From contig NZ_JAHQRJ010000001.1 of assembly GCF_019052805.1 (NCBI RefSeq), forward strand, positions 3,410,001 to 3,474,000: a stretch of 64,000 nucleotides of DNA. Reading direction: 5' to 3'. Positions 45,299 to 53,874 of this stretch are shown in pieces. The translations under genes were made by a program, and so were the position numbers. Every line of letters starts with the position of its first letter. The first letter of the stretch is position 1. This DNA comes from Noviherbaspirillum sp. L7-7A. Lineage in GTDB: Bacteria > Pseudomonadota > Gammaproteobacteria > Burkholderiales > Burkholderiaceae_D. The notes under the pieces were generated by a model. The model ran no database searches, was not told the origin of the DNA, and worked only from the letters and a program-made list of their open reading frames with translations.

Positions 45299-46471
45299 GG
45301 AGCGCTCGATTATGGTCATGCTTAATGCGAAATGGACTCCGTAGACGGCCCATTTTGGTCGGAGAGGTACCTTTTTACCGCTTCATTCGCCGTTTTCCCT
45401 TGCTCAGGACGCACCTGGGGCATCGATCGCTATTAAGCGTTTTTTCGCCAGCATCAGATTAGCCATGCCGAACAGCGTCAACAATTGAGCTGTGTTCTTT
45501 GCCAGACCGCGATAACGGGTCTTGCGGTGTCTGAACAGATTCTTCACTACATGAAACGGATGCTCGACCTTGGCACGTATGCTTGCTTTCGCATGCTCGA
45601 TTTTCTCCAGAAGCTGGCCCAGTGGCGTGTCCGGTAAAACGCGGCGCTTACCCGGCTTCATGCCGACGTGCCAGGTTACTTTGCTGGCCTGATTCTCTTC
45701 TCGTTTGATCACGCCGGTATAGCCTGCGTCGCCAAACGCATTCGTTTCTTCGCCATGCAGCAGCGCATGTGCCTGGGTCACATCATTAACATTGGCTGCG
45801 GTGGTCACAACGGTGTGGGCCAGCCCTGAATCGGCGTCCACGCCAATGTGGGCCTTCATGCCGAAGTACCACTCGTTGCCTTTCTTTGTCTGATGCATGT
45901 CCGGGTCGCGTTCGCCCGCTTTGTTCTTCGTAGAAGGCGGCGCAGCAATGATCGTGGCATCCACAATCGTGCCTTCCTTGAGTAGCAGTCCCTTCGCGGC
46001 CAGGTGGCCATTGATGGTATCGAACACGACCTTGGTGAGACTGTGGGTCTCCAGCAGACGGCGAAACTTCAGCAACGTGGTGGCATCAGGCGCGGTATCG
46101 ACATTCAGGTCAATGCCGATAAACCGTCGAATGGCCTGGCTGTCGTAGACCGCATCTTCCATACCTTCATCCGACAAGCCAAAGCATTGCTGGACGATGT
46201 ACATACGCAGCATGCGCACTAAACCAATAGGCGGTCGTCCACGACCATCGCCTTTCGGATAGAACGGTTCCAGCACCGTGATTAGTTCGGTCCATGGGGT
46301 GACAGCCTCGATCTCAGCAAGAAAGCGGTCACGCCGCGTTACCTTCTTCTTGGCTGCATATTCCAGTTCAGAAAAGCTCGACTGCATCATCCTGTCCCAA
46401 GATTGACTTACGCCGCATTCTGGCAGAACGTCAGCGCGCCTACTTTAAGCCAGAATAAATCAGCGTCTCCC
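45299..46471 (-). mobile_element. IS5-family insertion sequence, IS1031-like ends
   Basis: The element carries one transposase gene. Left end GGAGCGCTCGATTAT and right end (read inward) GGGAGACGCTGATTTAT are imperfect inverted repeats. The trinucleotide TAA flanks both sides (45296-45298 and 46472-46474), as expected for a 3-bp target duplication of the IS1031 type. The exact ends are inferred by comparing the two sides, since the repeats are imperfect. Confidence 0.7.
45404..46390 (-). CDS. IS5-family transposase
   Basis: DDE transposase of 328 residues. DUF772-like N-terminal domain (GRPPIGLVRMLRMYIVQQCF, then GLSDEGMEDAVYDSQAIRRF) is followed by the catalytic core: GTIVDATIIAAPPST with the first Asp, TAANVNDVTQAHAL with AFGDAGYTGV giving the second Asp, and the late glutamate in the segment EKIEHAKASIRAKVEHPFHV. 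It is full length and without frameshift, so the element may be active. Confidence 0.95.
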   Translation of the reverse strand: MMQSSFSELEYAAKKKVTRRDRFLAEIEAVTPWTELITVLEPFYPKGDGRGRPPIGLVRMLRMYIVQQCFGLSDEGMEDAVYDSQAIRRFIGIDLNVDTAPDATTLLKFRRLLETHSLTKVVFDTINGHLAAKGLLLKEGTIVDATIIAAPPSTKNKAGERDPDMHQTKKGNEWYFGMKAHIGVDADSGLAHTVVTTAANVNDVTQAHALLHGEETNAFGDAGYTGVIKREENQASKVTWHVGMKPGKRRVLPDTPLGQLLEKIEHAKASIRAKVEHPFHVVKNLFRHRKTRYRGLAKNTAQLLTLFGMANLMLAKKRLIAIDAPGAS

Positions 46472-46781
46472 TAAAGGAGTTTCTGACACAAGTGTAAAAA
46501 GGGGTGTTGCCAGTGATAGGAAGGTAAGCGATAGAATAAATGAAGGCAAGCCAGTAGAGTCTTTTTTTATGCGAATGGCACGACTTTTAAAAGGCGAGTA
46601 GCTCTATGCGCAAGAAAAGGCTTAGTTTCACGCATCTCGAATTGGTGTGTAAATTGGGTGAGCTTAACAGGTTTACATTATCTGTAATACTTGTATAGGA
46701 AAAATCCTGGCTACGATACGGCAATTTCTGTTACGTTTTACATCGAGTTTCGGTGCTGCTCAAAAAGATTGAAGGTCATGC
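46472..46781. other. About 310 bases between the IS and the excalibur gene
   Basis: AT-rich, no gene seen. It presumably contains the original downstream flank of the stator-like operon and the promoter of the secreted protein gene. Confidence 0.45.
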
Positions 46782-47171
46782 ATGCGTTTTCTTAAAGCCT
46801 TCCCGTCGCCTTCAATATTCTTTGTTCTAATGGCCCTTGTTGCGTTTACGTTCATTAGTGACGTATGGGCACATAGTGGCGGCCTGGACAAAGACGGGTG
46901 TCATACTAAACGTAGTACCGGGGACTACCATTGCCATGGTGGTAGAAATGGCTCAATGCTTTCACGCAGCCCTTATGCCGCAGCTAATGAGCAAACATCT
47001 TCAGGGAATGGGCTAGCTGCGTTTTCTTCGAGCAGAAGTGTATTTGCTAACTGCGCAGAGGCGCGGGCGGCGGGGGCAGCGCCGGTTCGCCGAGGAGACC
47101 CTGGATATGGTCCGCACTTGGACCGTGACAATGACGGTGTTGGGTGCGAATCATACCGTCGGCGATATTAA
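46782..47171 (+). CDS. Secreted YHYH/excalibur-domain protein
   Basis: Exported protein of 129 residues. A signal peptide (about 1-30, ending near DVWA) is followed by HSGGLDKDGCHTKRSTGDYH, a Cys/His motif (DGCH...YHCH) common in small secreted proteins, and a C-terminal excalibur calcium-binding domain (FANCAEARAAGAAPVRRGDP, then DRDNDGVGCE). The two domains often accompany extracellular nucleases, and the next gene is one. Alone it has no proven activity. Confidence 0.85.
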   Translation: MRFLKAFPSPSIFFVLMALVAFTFISDVWAHSGGLDKDGCHTKRSTGDYHCHGGRNGSMLSRSPYAAANEQTSSGNGLAAFSSSRSVFANCAEARAAGAAPVRRGDPGYGPHLDRDNDGVGCESYRRRY

Positions 47172-47466
47172 GTTCCGCGCTGATATTTTTCATTAATGTC
47201 TTACTCATGCGATGGAAGTGCAAAGAAGCCGGAATGGAGAAGATTGTTTTCAATTCAGCGATATACCGTCATAGCGAAATATTAAGCCATTTGAGAATGA
47301 CAAGCTGAGTTCGTTCTAGCGCTTGGATATTTGAAATGAGTTAAGCAAAACAACACGGGTTGGCATCGTATAGCACAATAAGAAATGGCCTATATTACAA
47401 AAGGCAACACCTGCTGGCGCGACGATGGCATGTCATTTTTTTAAATTCACATTATTTTTATTATTG

Positions 47467-48219
47467 ATGCGTAATATTCTGTGTTTAATAACGGCGCTAC
47501 TGCTTAGCGCTAGTTTTATTGCTAATGCCAAAGAAGTCAGCAAAGAAATTACCTTTCAGGCCTGTCCCCAGTTCTTTGTGGCGGAATTATCTCCTCGGGT
47601 TCCAGATGTCTCTGCTCTTAAGGGGCGCCCGCTTTGCTATGAAGCGTTTGCGGTACTTCATTCGGGCGTCACAAAAACGCCGTTGTTCGTTGCTGAACGG
47701 CTTAACAAGGAGCAATTGGACGACGCAAAAGGAGAAAAACGAACGAATCGATTTTTCGCTGATGCCAGGTTGCCGTTCTCTGAACGTGCGCAGTTAGAGG
47801 ATTATAAACATAGCGGGTGGTCCCGAGGACACATGGCGCCTGCAGCGGATATGGCAACGGCCCAAGCAATGGCGCAAAGCTTTTCCCTAGCCAACATAGT
47901 CCCACAAGCGCCTGTTAATAATCAAAAAGCTTGGGCGGGCATTGAAAAGGCAACAAGGAAGTACGTGATGCGGGCACAAGGCGACGTATATGTTATTACT
48001 GGACCGATCTTTGATGCCAGTTCGCAAACCATCGGTACTGGAAGTGTCCGTGTCCCTAAGTATCTTTATAAGTTGGTCTATGACGCGACCACAAATCGCG
48101 CGTGGGCGCATTGGATTGAAAATACTGACGACGCGCGTGCTGATAGACCGATCTCTTATGGAGAACTGGTCCGGCGGACGGGGATCGAATTTTTGCCAGG
48201 CGCTAGAGCAGGGGAGTAG
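47467..48219 (+). CDS. Secreted DNA/RNA non-specific endonuclease (NUC1/EndA family)
   Basis: Nuclease of 250 residues from the ATG at 47467, which begins a standard signal peptide (MRNILCLITALLLSASFIAN); an in-frame ATG at 47425 is possible. The active-site motif reads SRGHMAPAADM, equivalent to DRGH with the catalytic His, and SLANIVPQAPVNNQKAW supplies the metal-binding Asn. The first motif residue is Ser rather than Asp, which occurs in relatives. It acts in the periplasm or outside the cell. Just inside the decayed right attachment copy. Confidence 0.9.
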   Translation: MRNILCLITALLLSASFIANAKEVSKEITFQACPQFFVAELSPRVPDVSALKGRPLCYEAFAVLHSGVTKTPLFVAERLNKEQLDDAKGEKRTNRFFADARLPFSERAQLEDYKHSGWSRGHMAPAADMATAQAMAQSFSLANIVPQAPVNNQKAWAGIEKATRKYVMRAQGDVYVITGPIFDASSQTIGTGSVRVPKYLYKLVYDATTNRAWAHWIENTDDARADRPISYGELVRRTGIEFLPGARAGE

Positions 48220-48410
48220 CAGACATTCTGCAAATGCCTGCTAATTTTCAAACATGAATAATGCGGTTTTTTACTAATGGACAACCCGGGGACTCGTCAC
48301 GTGATATTGCAATACACGGGATAAGACGATTTGAACTGCAGGTCACGATGCGGTCAGGCATGCGACCTCGTGTCAGGTAAGGGACAGCCGGATACTAGGA
48401 CTTCTGATGC

Positions 48411-48512
48411 GGCAAACAAAATCACCAACCTGCATGCGTTTGCGCTCTGTAAGAAAATCTTTGTGGCCCGGGCGTAATGGAACCACTGATATAAGAAGTT
48501 TCGAGACAAGGG
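48411..48512 (-). repeat. Decayed tRNA-Phe terminator plus attachment-site copy
   Basis: From about 48411 the sequence follows the left junction in order: AAACAAAAT and CACCAACCT (degraded terminator arm), then CTGTAAGAAAATCT, then TGTGGCCCGGGCGTAATGG (tRNA 3' end with gaps) and GAGACAAGGG (element side). So the hairpin, tRNA end and element arm are all recognisable although diverged. It splits off the nuclease gene 48582-49829 as a separate segment next to the tRNA. Confidence 0.75.
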
Positions 48513-48581
48513 CTTTCCTATTGTGCTGCGCGGATTAGAATGCAATGAATTGAATGCAATGCGTGCGATGGGGAAACGGAC

Positions 48582-49829
48582 TTGTTAGCAGAGTTTTTTA
48601 CCGACTATCAATACTTTGATCGGGAGCGCCGCTCACAGCGTGAGGCTGGGACAAACGATTTCAGTCTGCTCGCGGCGTTGCTAAGTGTGAATGACGAAGT
48701 CCGGCTGCATTCTCGTTTCCTGTATTCAATGCTAGATCCTCGTGGCAAGCACAACAAAGGTGATCGCTTTGCGCAGCACTTTGTTGCTGTCCTTGGCTTT
48801 CCTGGCTGGCTGAATTGGACTCGCTTGTCGGTGCAACGCGAGACGAGCCACATCGACCTCTACCTTACCGATGGTGTAAGGCATATCATCATCGAGAACA
48901 AGCTCGATGCACTCGACCAACCCGCGCAGATTGAGCGCTATGTCAGCCAGATTCGGAAAAAACGCGAAGCAGATGGCGCTGATGTATTGATTGTGTACCT
49001 GTCTAAGGGGCGGATGAGACCGTCGGCTTTTAGTTTAGGTCAGCTTTGCATAGTAGATAACGATGATGGAGCCGCTTTTTTGGCTGACGAGCAGGGAGTT
49101 TGTCTTGCGCGTTATTGCGGATGTCATTATGGCATCGAAATCCTACGCTGGCTGGACCTGTGCCAGCAGGAAGTGCAGGACGCGCCTAATCTCGCTAACG
49201 CATTTCGGGAGTATCGGCACGTAGTAGAACTGGCCACAAACACTTACAAGAGCAAACTCGTGAATTTGGAATCGTTTTTAGTCAATGGCGATAGCGCCGA
49301 CCGTATCCGCATCGCTTGCGAAATCTCCACACAGATGCCGTCCATCAAAGCCTGCTGGCTGGAAAATTTCTTTTTGGTCGATTTGGAGGGGTTGCTTAAA
49401 GACTTGCCGCTGGTCGCCTTGCACGCACCGGCTTTGCAGCACATGCAATTTGAGTCCAAGCACGCCCGTACGTTTTTTGGTGCTGACAACAGCCGCGATA
49501 ATCGCAATAAGGGAAAATTCTGGCGCCTGACGGACGGGCGTTATCAGGACCAACTGGCGCTGGTCGTATTTTTCGGTCGAAGAATGCTACACATTGGCGT
49601 GCTGCCATTCGTAATAAACAACGAGGGCGAGTTTGTGCTGTCCGGCGATGCGCCCGTCTTGTTGGCAGATCCTGCCTTCACGAAGCACGAAGCCGTACAA
49701 GGTGTCCTTCGCGGTCTCGTATCTTGGATTATTCCATTGGATAGCGTGATCGGTCGATTAGCACATTTCAAAAGCAGCGATCAGGCAGCGCAGCTGCGCC
49801 GTTTGCTGACAGTGCTGTTGCAAGCCTAA
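48582..49829 (+). CDS. PD-(D/E)XK nuclease superfamily protein (PDDEXK_4-like)
   Basis: Protein of 415 residues. The N-terminal half is nuclease-like: VRLHSRFLYSMLDPRGKHNK with the conserved helix, SHIDLYLTDG with Asp92, and HIIIENKLDALDQPAQIERY with Glu105-x-Lys107. This is the pattern of PF14281 (PDDEXK_4). The C-terminal half has no recognised domain. The start is a TTG at 48582 with GGGGAAACGGA upstream; no better ATG is in frame. It lies alone between a decayed attachment copy and the intact tRNA-Phe end, as if carried by its own small insertion. Confidence 0.82.
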   Translation: MLAEFFTDYQYFDRERRSQREAGTNDFSLLAALLSVNDEVRLHSRFLYSMLDPRGKHNKGDRFAQHFVAVLGFPGWLNWTRLSVQRETSHIDLYLTDGVRHIIIENKLDALDQPAQIERYVSQIRKKREADGADVLIVYLSKGRMRPSAFSLGQLCIVDNDDGAAFLADEQGVCLARYCGCHYGIEILRWLDLCQQEVQDAPNLANAFREYRHVVELATNTYKSKLVNLESFLVNGDSADRIRIACEISTQMPSIKACWLENFFLVDLEGLLKDLPLVALHAPALQHMQFESKHARTFFGADNSRDNRNKGKFWRLTDGRYQDQLALVVFFGRRMLHIGVLPFVINNEGEFVLSGDAPVLLADPAFTKHEAVQGVLRGLVSWIIPLDSVIGRLAHFKSSDQAAQLRRLLTVLLQA

Positions 49830-49911
49830 ATCTGCTTGTATTTTGCTTATTCCAACGTAAGGAAAGCTTACCGGAAATAGACCTGACACGAGGACTGCCA
49901 GCACCACAAAC

Positions 49912-49940
49912 AAAAACGCCAACCGGCATGGGTTGGCGTT
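49912..49940 (-). terminator. Terminator of tRNA-Phe
   Basis: A 10-bp stem (AACGCCAACC and its complement) with a 6-base loop; on the minus strand it ends in TTTTT. It is the partner of the hairpin at 11855-11886, the copy brought in by the element at the right junction. Confidence 0.85.
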
Positions 49941-49956
49941 CTATAAGGGATATCCT

Positions 49957-50032
49957 TGGTGGCCCGGGGCGGAATCGAACCACCGACACAAGGATTTTCA
50001 ATCCTCTGCTCTACCGACTGAGCTACCAGGCC
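49957..50032 (-). tRNA. tRNA-Phe (GAA), integration site
   Basis: 76 bases including an encoded CCA end. The acceptor stem GGCCTGG pairs with CCGGGCC, the D arm has AGCTCAGTCGGTAGAGC, the anticodon loop TTGAAAA gives GAA, and the T arm is GGTTCGATTCC. The gene is intact, so insertion reconstituted it. Its last 45 bases recur exactly at 11901-11945 and in decayed form at 8961 and 48462. Confidence 0.98.
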
Positions 50033-50147
50033 AAGGCGGTGCAGTATAACAAACTTCGCGTGATATGCAAGTGCTGCCGGCAATATTCGTCAATCGCACC
50101 CGCTATAATGGTGGCACTCTTTTTCACTCCTCTGAAAATCCGCATCC

Positions 50148-51359
50148 ATGAATACCGCGAGCACGATCTGCGTTGTTGGTAACGGCATCATAGGCAAGGT
50201 GGCTGCACTCGGGCTGGCGCAGGCCGGGTTACCGGTGACCCTGCTGACGCCGCCCACAGGGCAGCCGGCTGCACCATCCGCCGGCTGGGATCTGCGCGTC
50301 TATGCGCTCAACCAGGTCGCGCATGCGCTGCTGTCCTCGCTGCGGGTATGGGATGCGCTGGATGGTGCGCGCATTGCGCCCGTGGATGCAATGGTGGTCA
50401 ATGGCGACGGGCCGCAGGCGGGCGGACGGCTTTCCTTCGATGCCTATGGCGCGCGAGCCGGCGTGCTGGCCTGGATCGTCGAAGACAGCAACCTCAATGC
50501 CGCGCTCGACGCCGCGCTGCGCTTCGCGCCCAACCTGGCCCGGGTCGCGGCGCGGGCATTGCGGCTGGAGCAGCAGGCCGAGGAAGCCGTCATCCATCTG
50601 GACAATGGCACCGCTTTGCACGCGGCGCTGGTGGTGGGCGCCGACGGCGCGCAGTCATGGGTGCGCGCGCAATGCGATATCGGCCTGGATTACCGGCCGT
50701 ATGGCCAGCGCGCGGTGGTGGCCAATTTCAGCACCGAACTCCCGCACCATGGCGCCGCGCATCAGTGGTTCACCTCGGAGGAGGGCATCATTGCGCTGCT
50801 GCCGTTGCCGGGTAACCAGGTGTCGCTGGTCTGGTCCGCGCCAGACGCACTGGCCGATACGCTGTTGCAGCAGCCCCTCTCGCAGCTGGCTGCCCGGCTG
50901 ACTGCCCTGCCCAGGCAACCCTTCGGCAAGCTTGCGCCGCTGCAGCCGGAAAACGCCAGGGCCTTTCCGCTTGCGCTGATGCGCCCGCATCAGATCGTTG
51001 CCCAGCGCGTGGCCCTGGTGGGCGATGCGGCCCATGTGGTGCATCCCCTGGCCGGCCATGGCATGAACCTGGGCTTTGCCGACGTGACTACTTTGTTGCA
51101 GGTGCTGGCCGGGCGCGGCGAGCGTGATTGCGGCGACGCCCGGGTGCTGCGCCGTTACGCTTGCGAACGCAAGGAAGATATCCTGCTGATGCAGATTGCC
51201 ACCGACGGCCTGGAGCGGCTGTTTGCCACCGACTTCGAGCCGGTACGCGTGCTGCGCAATGCCGGGTTGAACCTGCTGGACCAATTGCCTGTCCTAAAAC
51301 GGCGCCTGATATCCCATGCAATGGGCAAGCCACTGGCGCCGTCCGTAAAAAAAGGTTGA
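50148..51359 (+). CDS. UbiH/UbiF/VisC-family ubiquinone hydroxylase
   Basis: FAD-dependent monooxygenase of 403 residues in ubiquinone synthesis, membrane-associated on the cytoplasmic side. The N-terminal dinucleotide fold reads ICVVGNGIIGKVAALGLAQA, the middle motif is VVGADGAQSWVR (DG motif), and VALVGDAAHVVHPLAGHGMN is the second FAD/ribityl motif. The exact hydroxylation position cannot be decided from sequence. It is followed after 4 bases by the dsbC-like gene. Confidence 0.9.
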   Translation: MNTASTICVVGNGIIGKVAALGLAQAGLPVTLLTPPTGQPAAPSAGWDLRVYALNQVAHALLSSLRVWDALDGARIAPVDAMVVNGDGPQAGGRLSFDAYGARAGVLAWIVEDSNLNAALDAALRFAPNLARVAARALRLEQQAEEAVIHLDNGTALHAALVVGADGAQSWVRAQCDIGLDYRPYGQRAVVANFSTELPHHGAAHQWFTSEEGIIALLPLPGNQVSLVWSAPDALADTLLQQPLSQLAARLTALPRQPFGKLAPLQPENARAFPLALMRPHQIVAQRVALVGDAAHVVHPLAGHGMNLGFADVTTLLQVLAGRGERDCGDARVLRRYACERKEDILLMQIATDGLERLFATDFEPVRVLRNAGLNLLDQLPVLKRRLISHAMGKPLAPSVKKG

Positions 51360-51363
51360 TGAA

Positions 51364-52086
51364 ATGATGAAATCGTTGAAGTTGTCCGTGGTCGCAGGCC
51401 TGCTGCTGAGCTTTGCCTGCGCTCATGCGGAAAGCACGCAGGAAGCGACAATCAAGAAGCAGATCCAGCCCAAGCTGGGCGAGGGCGCCGTTATCGATTC
51501 GGTGACCAGGACGCCCTACAGCGGCCTCTATGAAGTCCGGGTCGGGAGCGACATCTTCTATACCGATGCCCAGGCGAAGTATCTGTTCGTGGGCCGCATC
51601 CTGGATGCCGCCACCACCGAGGACTACACCAAGGCCAGAGTCGACGAGATCAGCAAGATCAAGTTTGCCGACCTGCCGCTGGAGTCGGCGCTGAAGACGG
51701 TCAAGGGCAATGGCAAACGGGTGATCGCGGTATTCGAAGATCCCAACTGCGGTTATTGCAAGCGCTTCCGCCAGACCTTGCAGGACGTCGACAATGTGAC
51801 GGTCTACACCTTCCTCTACAACATCCTGTCGCCTGACTCGGCGGTGAAGTCCAAGAATGTCTGGTGCTCGGCCGACCGCAACAAGGCCTGGGATGAGTGG
51901 ATGCTCAACGGCAAGGCAGCAGCCGCGGCGCCGGAATCCTGCAACACGCCCAACGACAAGATCAAGGCGCTGGGACAGAAGCTGCGCGTGACCGGCACGC
52001 CCACCATCTTCTTTACCGACGGCTCGCGCATTCCCGGCGCGATCGACGCCAAGGGGCTGGAAGCCAAACTGGCTTCCATCAAGTAG
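51364..52086 (+). CDS. DsbC-family thiol:disulfide isomerase
   Basis: Periplasmic protein of 240 residues. Signal peptide MMKSLKLSVVAGLLLSFACA (cleaved near HAE), an N-terminal dimerisation domain, then a thioredoxin fold with the active site FEDPNCGYCKRF and the cis-Pro in VTGTPTIFFTDG. It should isomerise wrong disulfides in exported proteins. The gene is 4 bases after the ubiquinone hydroxylase gene. A TlpA-like role is less likely given the DsbC-type N-terminal domain. Confidence 0.93.
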   Translation: MMKSLKLSVVAGLLLSFACAHAESTQEATIKKQIQPKLGEGAVIDSVTRTPYSGLYEVRVGSDIFYTDAQAKYLFVGRILDAATTEDYTKARVDEISKIKFADLPLESALKTVKGNGKRVIAVFEDPNCGYCKRFRQTLQDVDNVTVYTFLYNILSPDSAVKSKNVWCSADRNKAWDEWMLNGKAAAAAPESCNTPNDKIKALGQKLRVTGTPTIFFTDGSRIPGAIDAKGLEAKLASIK

Positions 52087-52098
52087 GGCGGCGCGGTT

Positions 52099-52767
52099 TC
52101 AGCTTTCCTGGCCGTCCTGGTCGGCATGATCAAAGAAATCGACCATGCCGGTTTCCAGCGAATACTCGGCGCCTACCACCATCAACCCGTTGCTCTGCAC
52201 CAGTTGCTCGATGACCTGCGAGCCGTGCCGCAAGTGATTTGCGGAAGCGCGGATATTGGCGCGCACGGCGTGGTGTACCAGCGCGCCATGGTCATGCCGC
52301 AGCTCGGTCTCCAGCAGGCCTTCGACGCTGGGACGCACCCGGTCGACGATGGAATGCGGGTCGCGCGAACGCTGCTGTGGCGGCAGCCGCAGGGTGTCCA
52401 GCGTGGCCTCGATCGCGCCGCAGCGGGTGTGACCCAGCACGACCACCAGCCGCGTGCCGAAACGCTCGGCCGCAAATTCGACGCTGCTGACCTGCGATGG
52501 CGCAACGATGTTACCTGCCACCCGTATCACGAACAGGTCGCCGAGTCCCTGATCGAAAATGATTTCCACCGGCACCCTTGAGTCGGAACAGCCGAGTATC
52601 ACGGCGAACGGCGCCTGGCCCGCGACCAGATCGGCCCGGTGGGCCTGGGTCGAATAACTGTCGTTGCCGCGTTCATCGGCGACAAACCGGCGATTGCCTT
52701 CCTTCAGGCGCTGCAGCGCCTCACGCGCCGAGATCATACCCTGAGCGGCCTTTGCATTGGAGCTCAT
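52099..52767 (-). CDS. Beta-class carbonic anhydrase
   Basis: Zinc enzyme of 222 residues interconverting CO2 and bicarbonate. GCSDSRVPVEIIFDQGLGDL gives the first zinc Cys and the Asp-Arg pair, and VVLGHTRCGAIEATL gives the His and second Cys. The first and last 20 residues are variable as in other bacterial members. It converges on the dsbC-like gene, with 12 bases between stop codons. AGGAGG lies upstream of the ATG. Confidence 0.95.
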   Translation of the reverse strand: MSSNAKAAQGMISAREALQRLKEGNRRFVADERGNDSYSTQAHRADLVAGQAPFAVILGCSDSRVPVEIIFDQGLGDLFVIRVAGNIVAPSQVSSVEFAAERFGTRLVVVLGHTRCGAIEATLDTLRLPPQQRSRDPHSIVDRVRPSVEGLLETELRHDHGALVHHAVRANIRASANHLRHGSQVIEQLVQSNGLMVVGAEYSLETGMVDFFDHADQDGQES

Positions 52768-52872
52768 CGCATCCTCCTTCCATGATTCAAATGCCGCGAT
52801 TGTAGCGCCCGCATGCCATACGCCATCTGCGGCTGCGCACTATAATCGGTGCTCCCGATACGGAGACAAGAC

Positions 52873-53862
52873 ATGTTCAATGCGATCCTGCTCAATAAGA
52901 ACGAAGACGGCAGCACCGCCGCCCAATTGACGTCGCTCGATGACGCCCAACTGCCGGCGGACGGCGACGTCACCGTCGCCATCGACTATTCCACCATCAA
53001 TTACAAGGATGGCCTGGCCATCACCGGCAAGGCGCCTGTGGTGAGGAAGTGGCCGATGGTGCCGGGCATCGACGGCGCCGGCCAGGTGCTGGCATCGAGC
53101 CATCCGGACTGGAAGCCGGGCGACGCCTTCATCCTCAACGGCTGGGGTGTCGGTGAAACCCACATGGGCTGCCTGGCGCAGCGCGCCCGCCTGAAAGGCG
53201 ATTGGCTGATCCGGCGTCCGCAGGGCATGTCTTCGCGCACCGCGATGGCGATCGGCACGGCGGGCTACACCGCGATGCTGTCGGCGCTGGCGCTGCGGGA
53301 GCAGGGCGTGGCGCCGGGCGACGGGGAAATCCTGGTCACCGGCGCATCGGGCGGCGTGGGCAGCGTGGCCATTGCCATCCTGTCGGGCTGGGGCTACCAG
53401 GTGGTGGCCTCCACCGGCAAGCCCGATGAAGCCGACTACCTGACATCGCTGGGCGCAGCCGAAGTGATCGACCGGGCCACGCTGTCCGCGCCCGGCAAGC
53501 CGCTGCAGAAGGAACGCTGGGCCGGCGTGGTCGATTCGGTCGGCTCGCATACCCTGGTCAATGCCATCGCACAGGTGCGCTATGGCGGCGTGGCCACGGC
53601 CTGCGGCCTGGCCCAGGGACTCGACTTTCCGGCATCGGTCGCGCCCTTCATTCTGCGCGGCGTGCGCCTGATCGGCATCGACAGCGTGATGGCGCCTGCC
53701 GCCAAACGCATCGCTGCCTGGCAGCGGCTGGCAAGCGACCTCGATCCCGCCAAGCTCGACGCCATCACCAGCGAGATCACGCTGGCTGACGCGCTGACCC
53801 GTGCGCCCGAAATCCTGGCCGGCAGGGTGCGCGGCCGTCTCGTCGTCAACGTCAACGCCTGA
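52873..53862 (+). CDS. MDR-type quinone/acrylyl-CoA reductase (YhdH/AcuI family)
   Basis: NADPH-dependent reductase of 329 residues. The start at 52873 (MFNAILLNKNEDGS) matches the family. DYSTINYKDGLAITGKAPVV is the family signature, and GASGGVGSVAIAIL is the nucleotide-binding loop. No zinc-binding cysteine cluster, as expected. Members reduce acryloyl-CoA to propionyl-CoA; other short enones are possible. The M61 peptidase gene follows after 12 bases. Confidence 0.92.
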   Translation: MFNAILLNKNEDGSTAAQLTSLDDAQLPADGDVTVAIDYSTINYKDGLAITGKAPVVRKWPMVPGIDGAGQVLASSHPDWKPGDAFILNGWGVGETHMGCLAQRARLKGDWLIRRPQGMSSRTAMAIGTAGYTAMLSALALREQGVAPGDGEILVTGASGGVGSVAIAILSGWGYQVVASTGKPDEADYLTSLGAAEVIDRATLSAPGKPLQKERWAGVVDSVGSHTLVNAIAQVRYGGVATACGLAQGLDFPASVAPFILRGVRLIGIDSVMAPAAKRIAAWQRLASDLDPAKLDAITSEITLADALTRAPEILAGRVRGRLVVNVNA

Positions 53863-53874
53863 GGGCCGCTGCGC

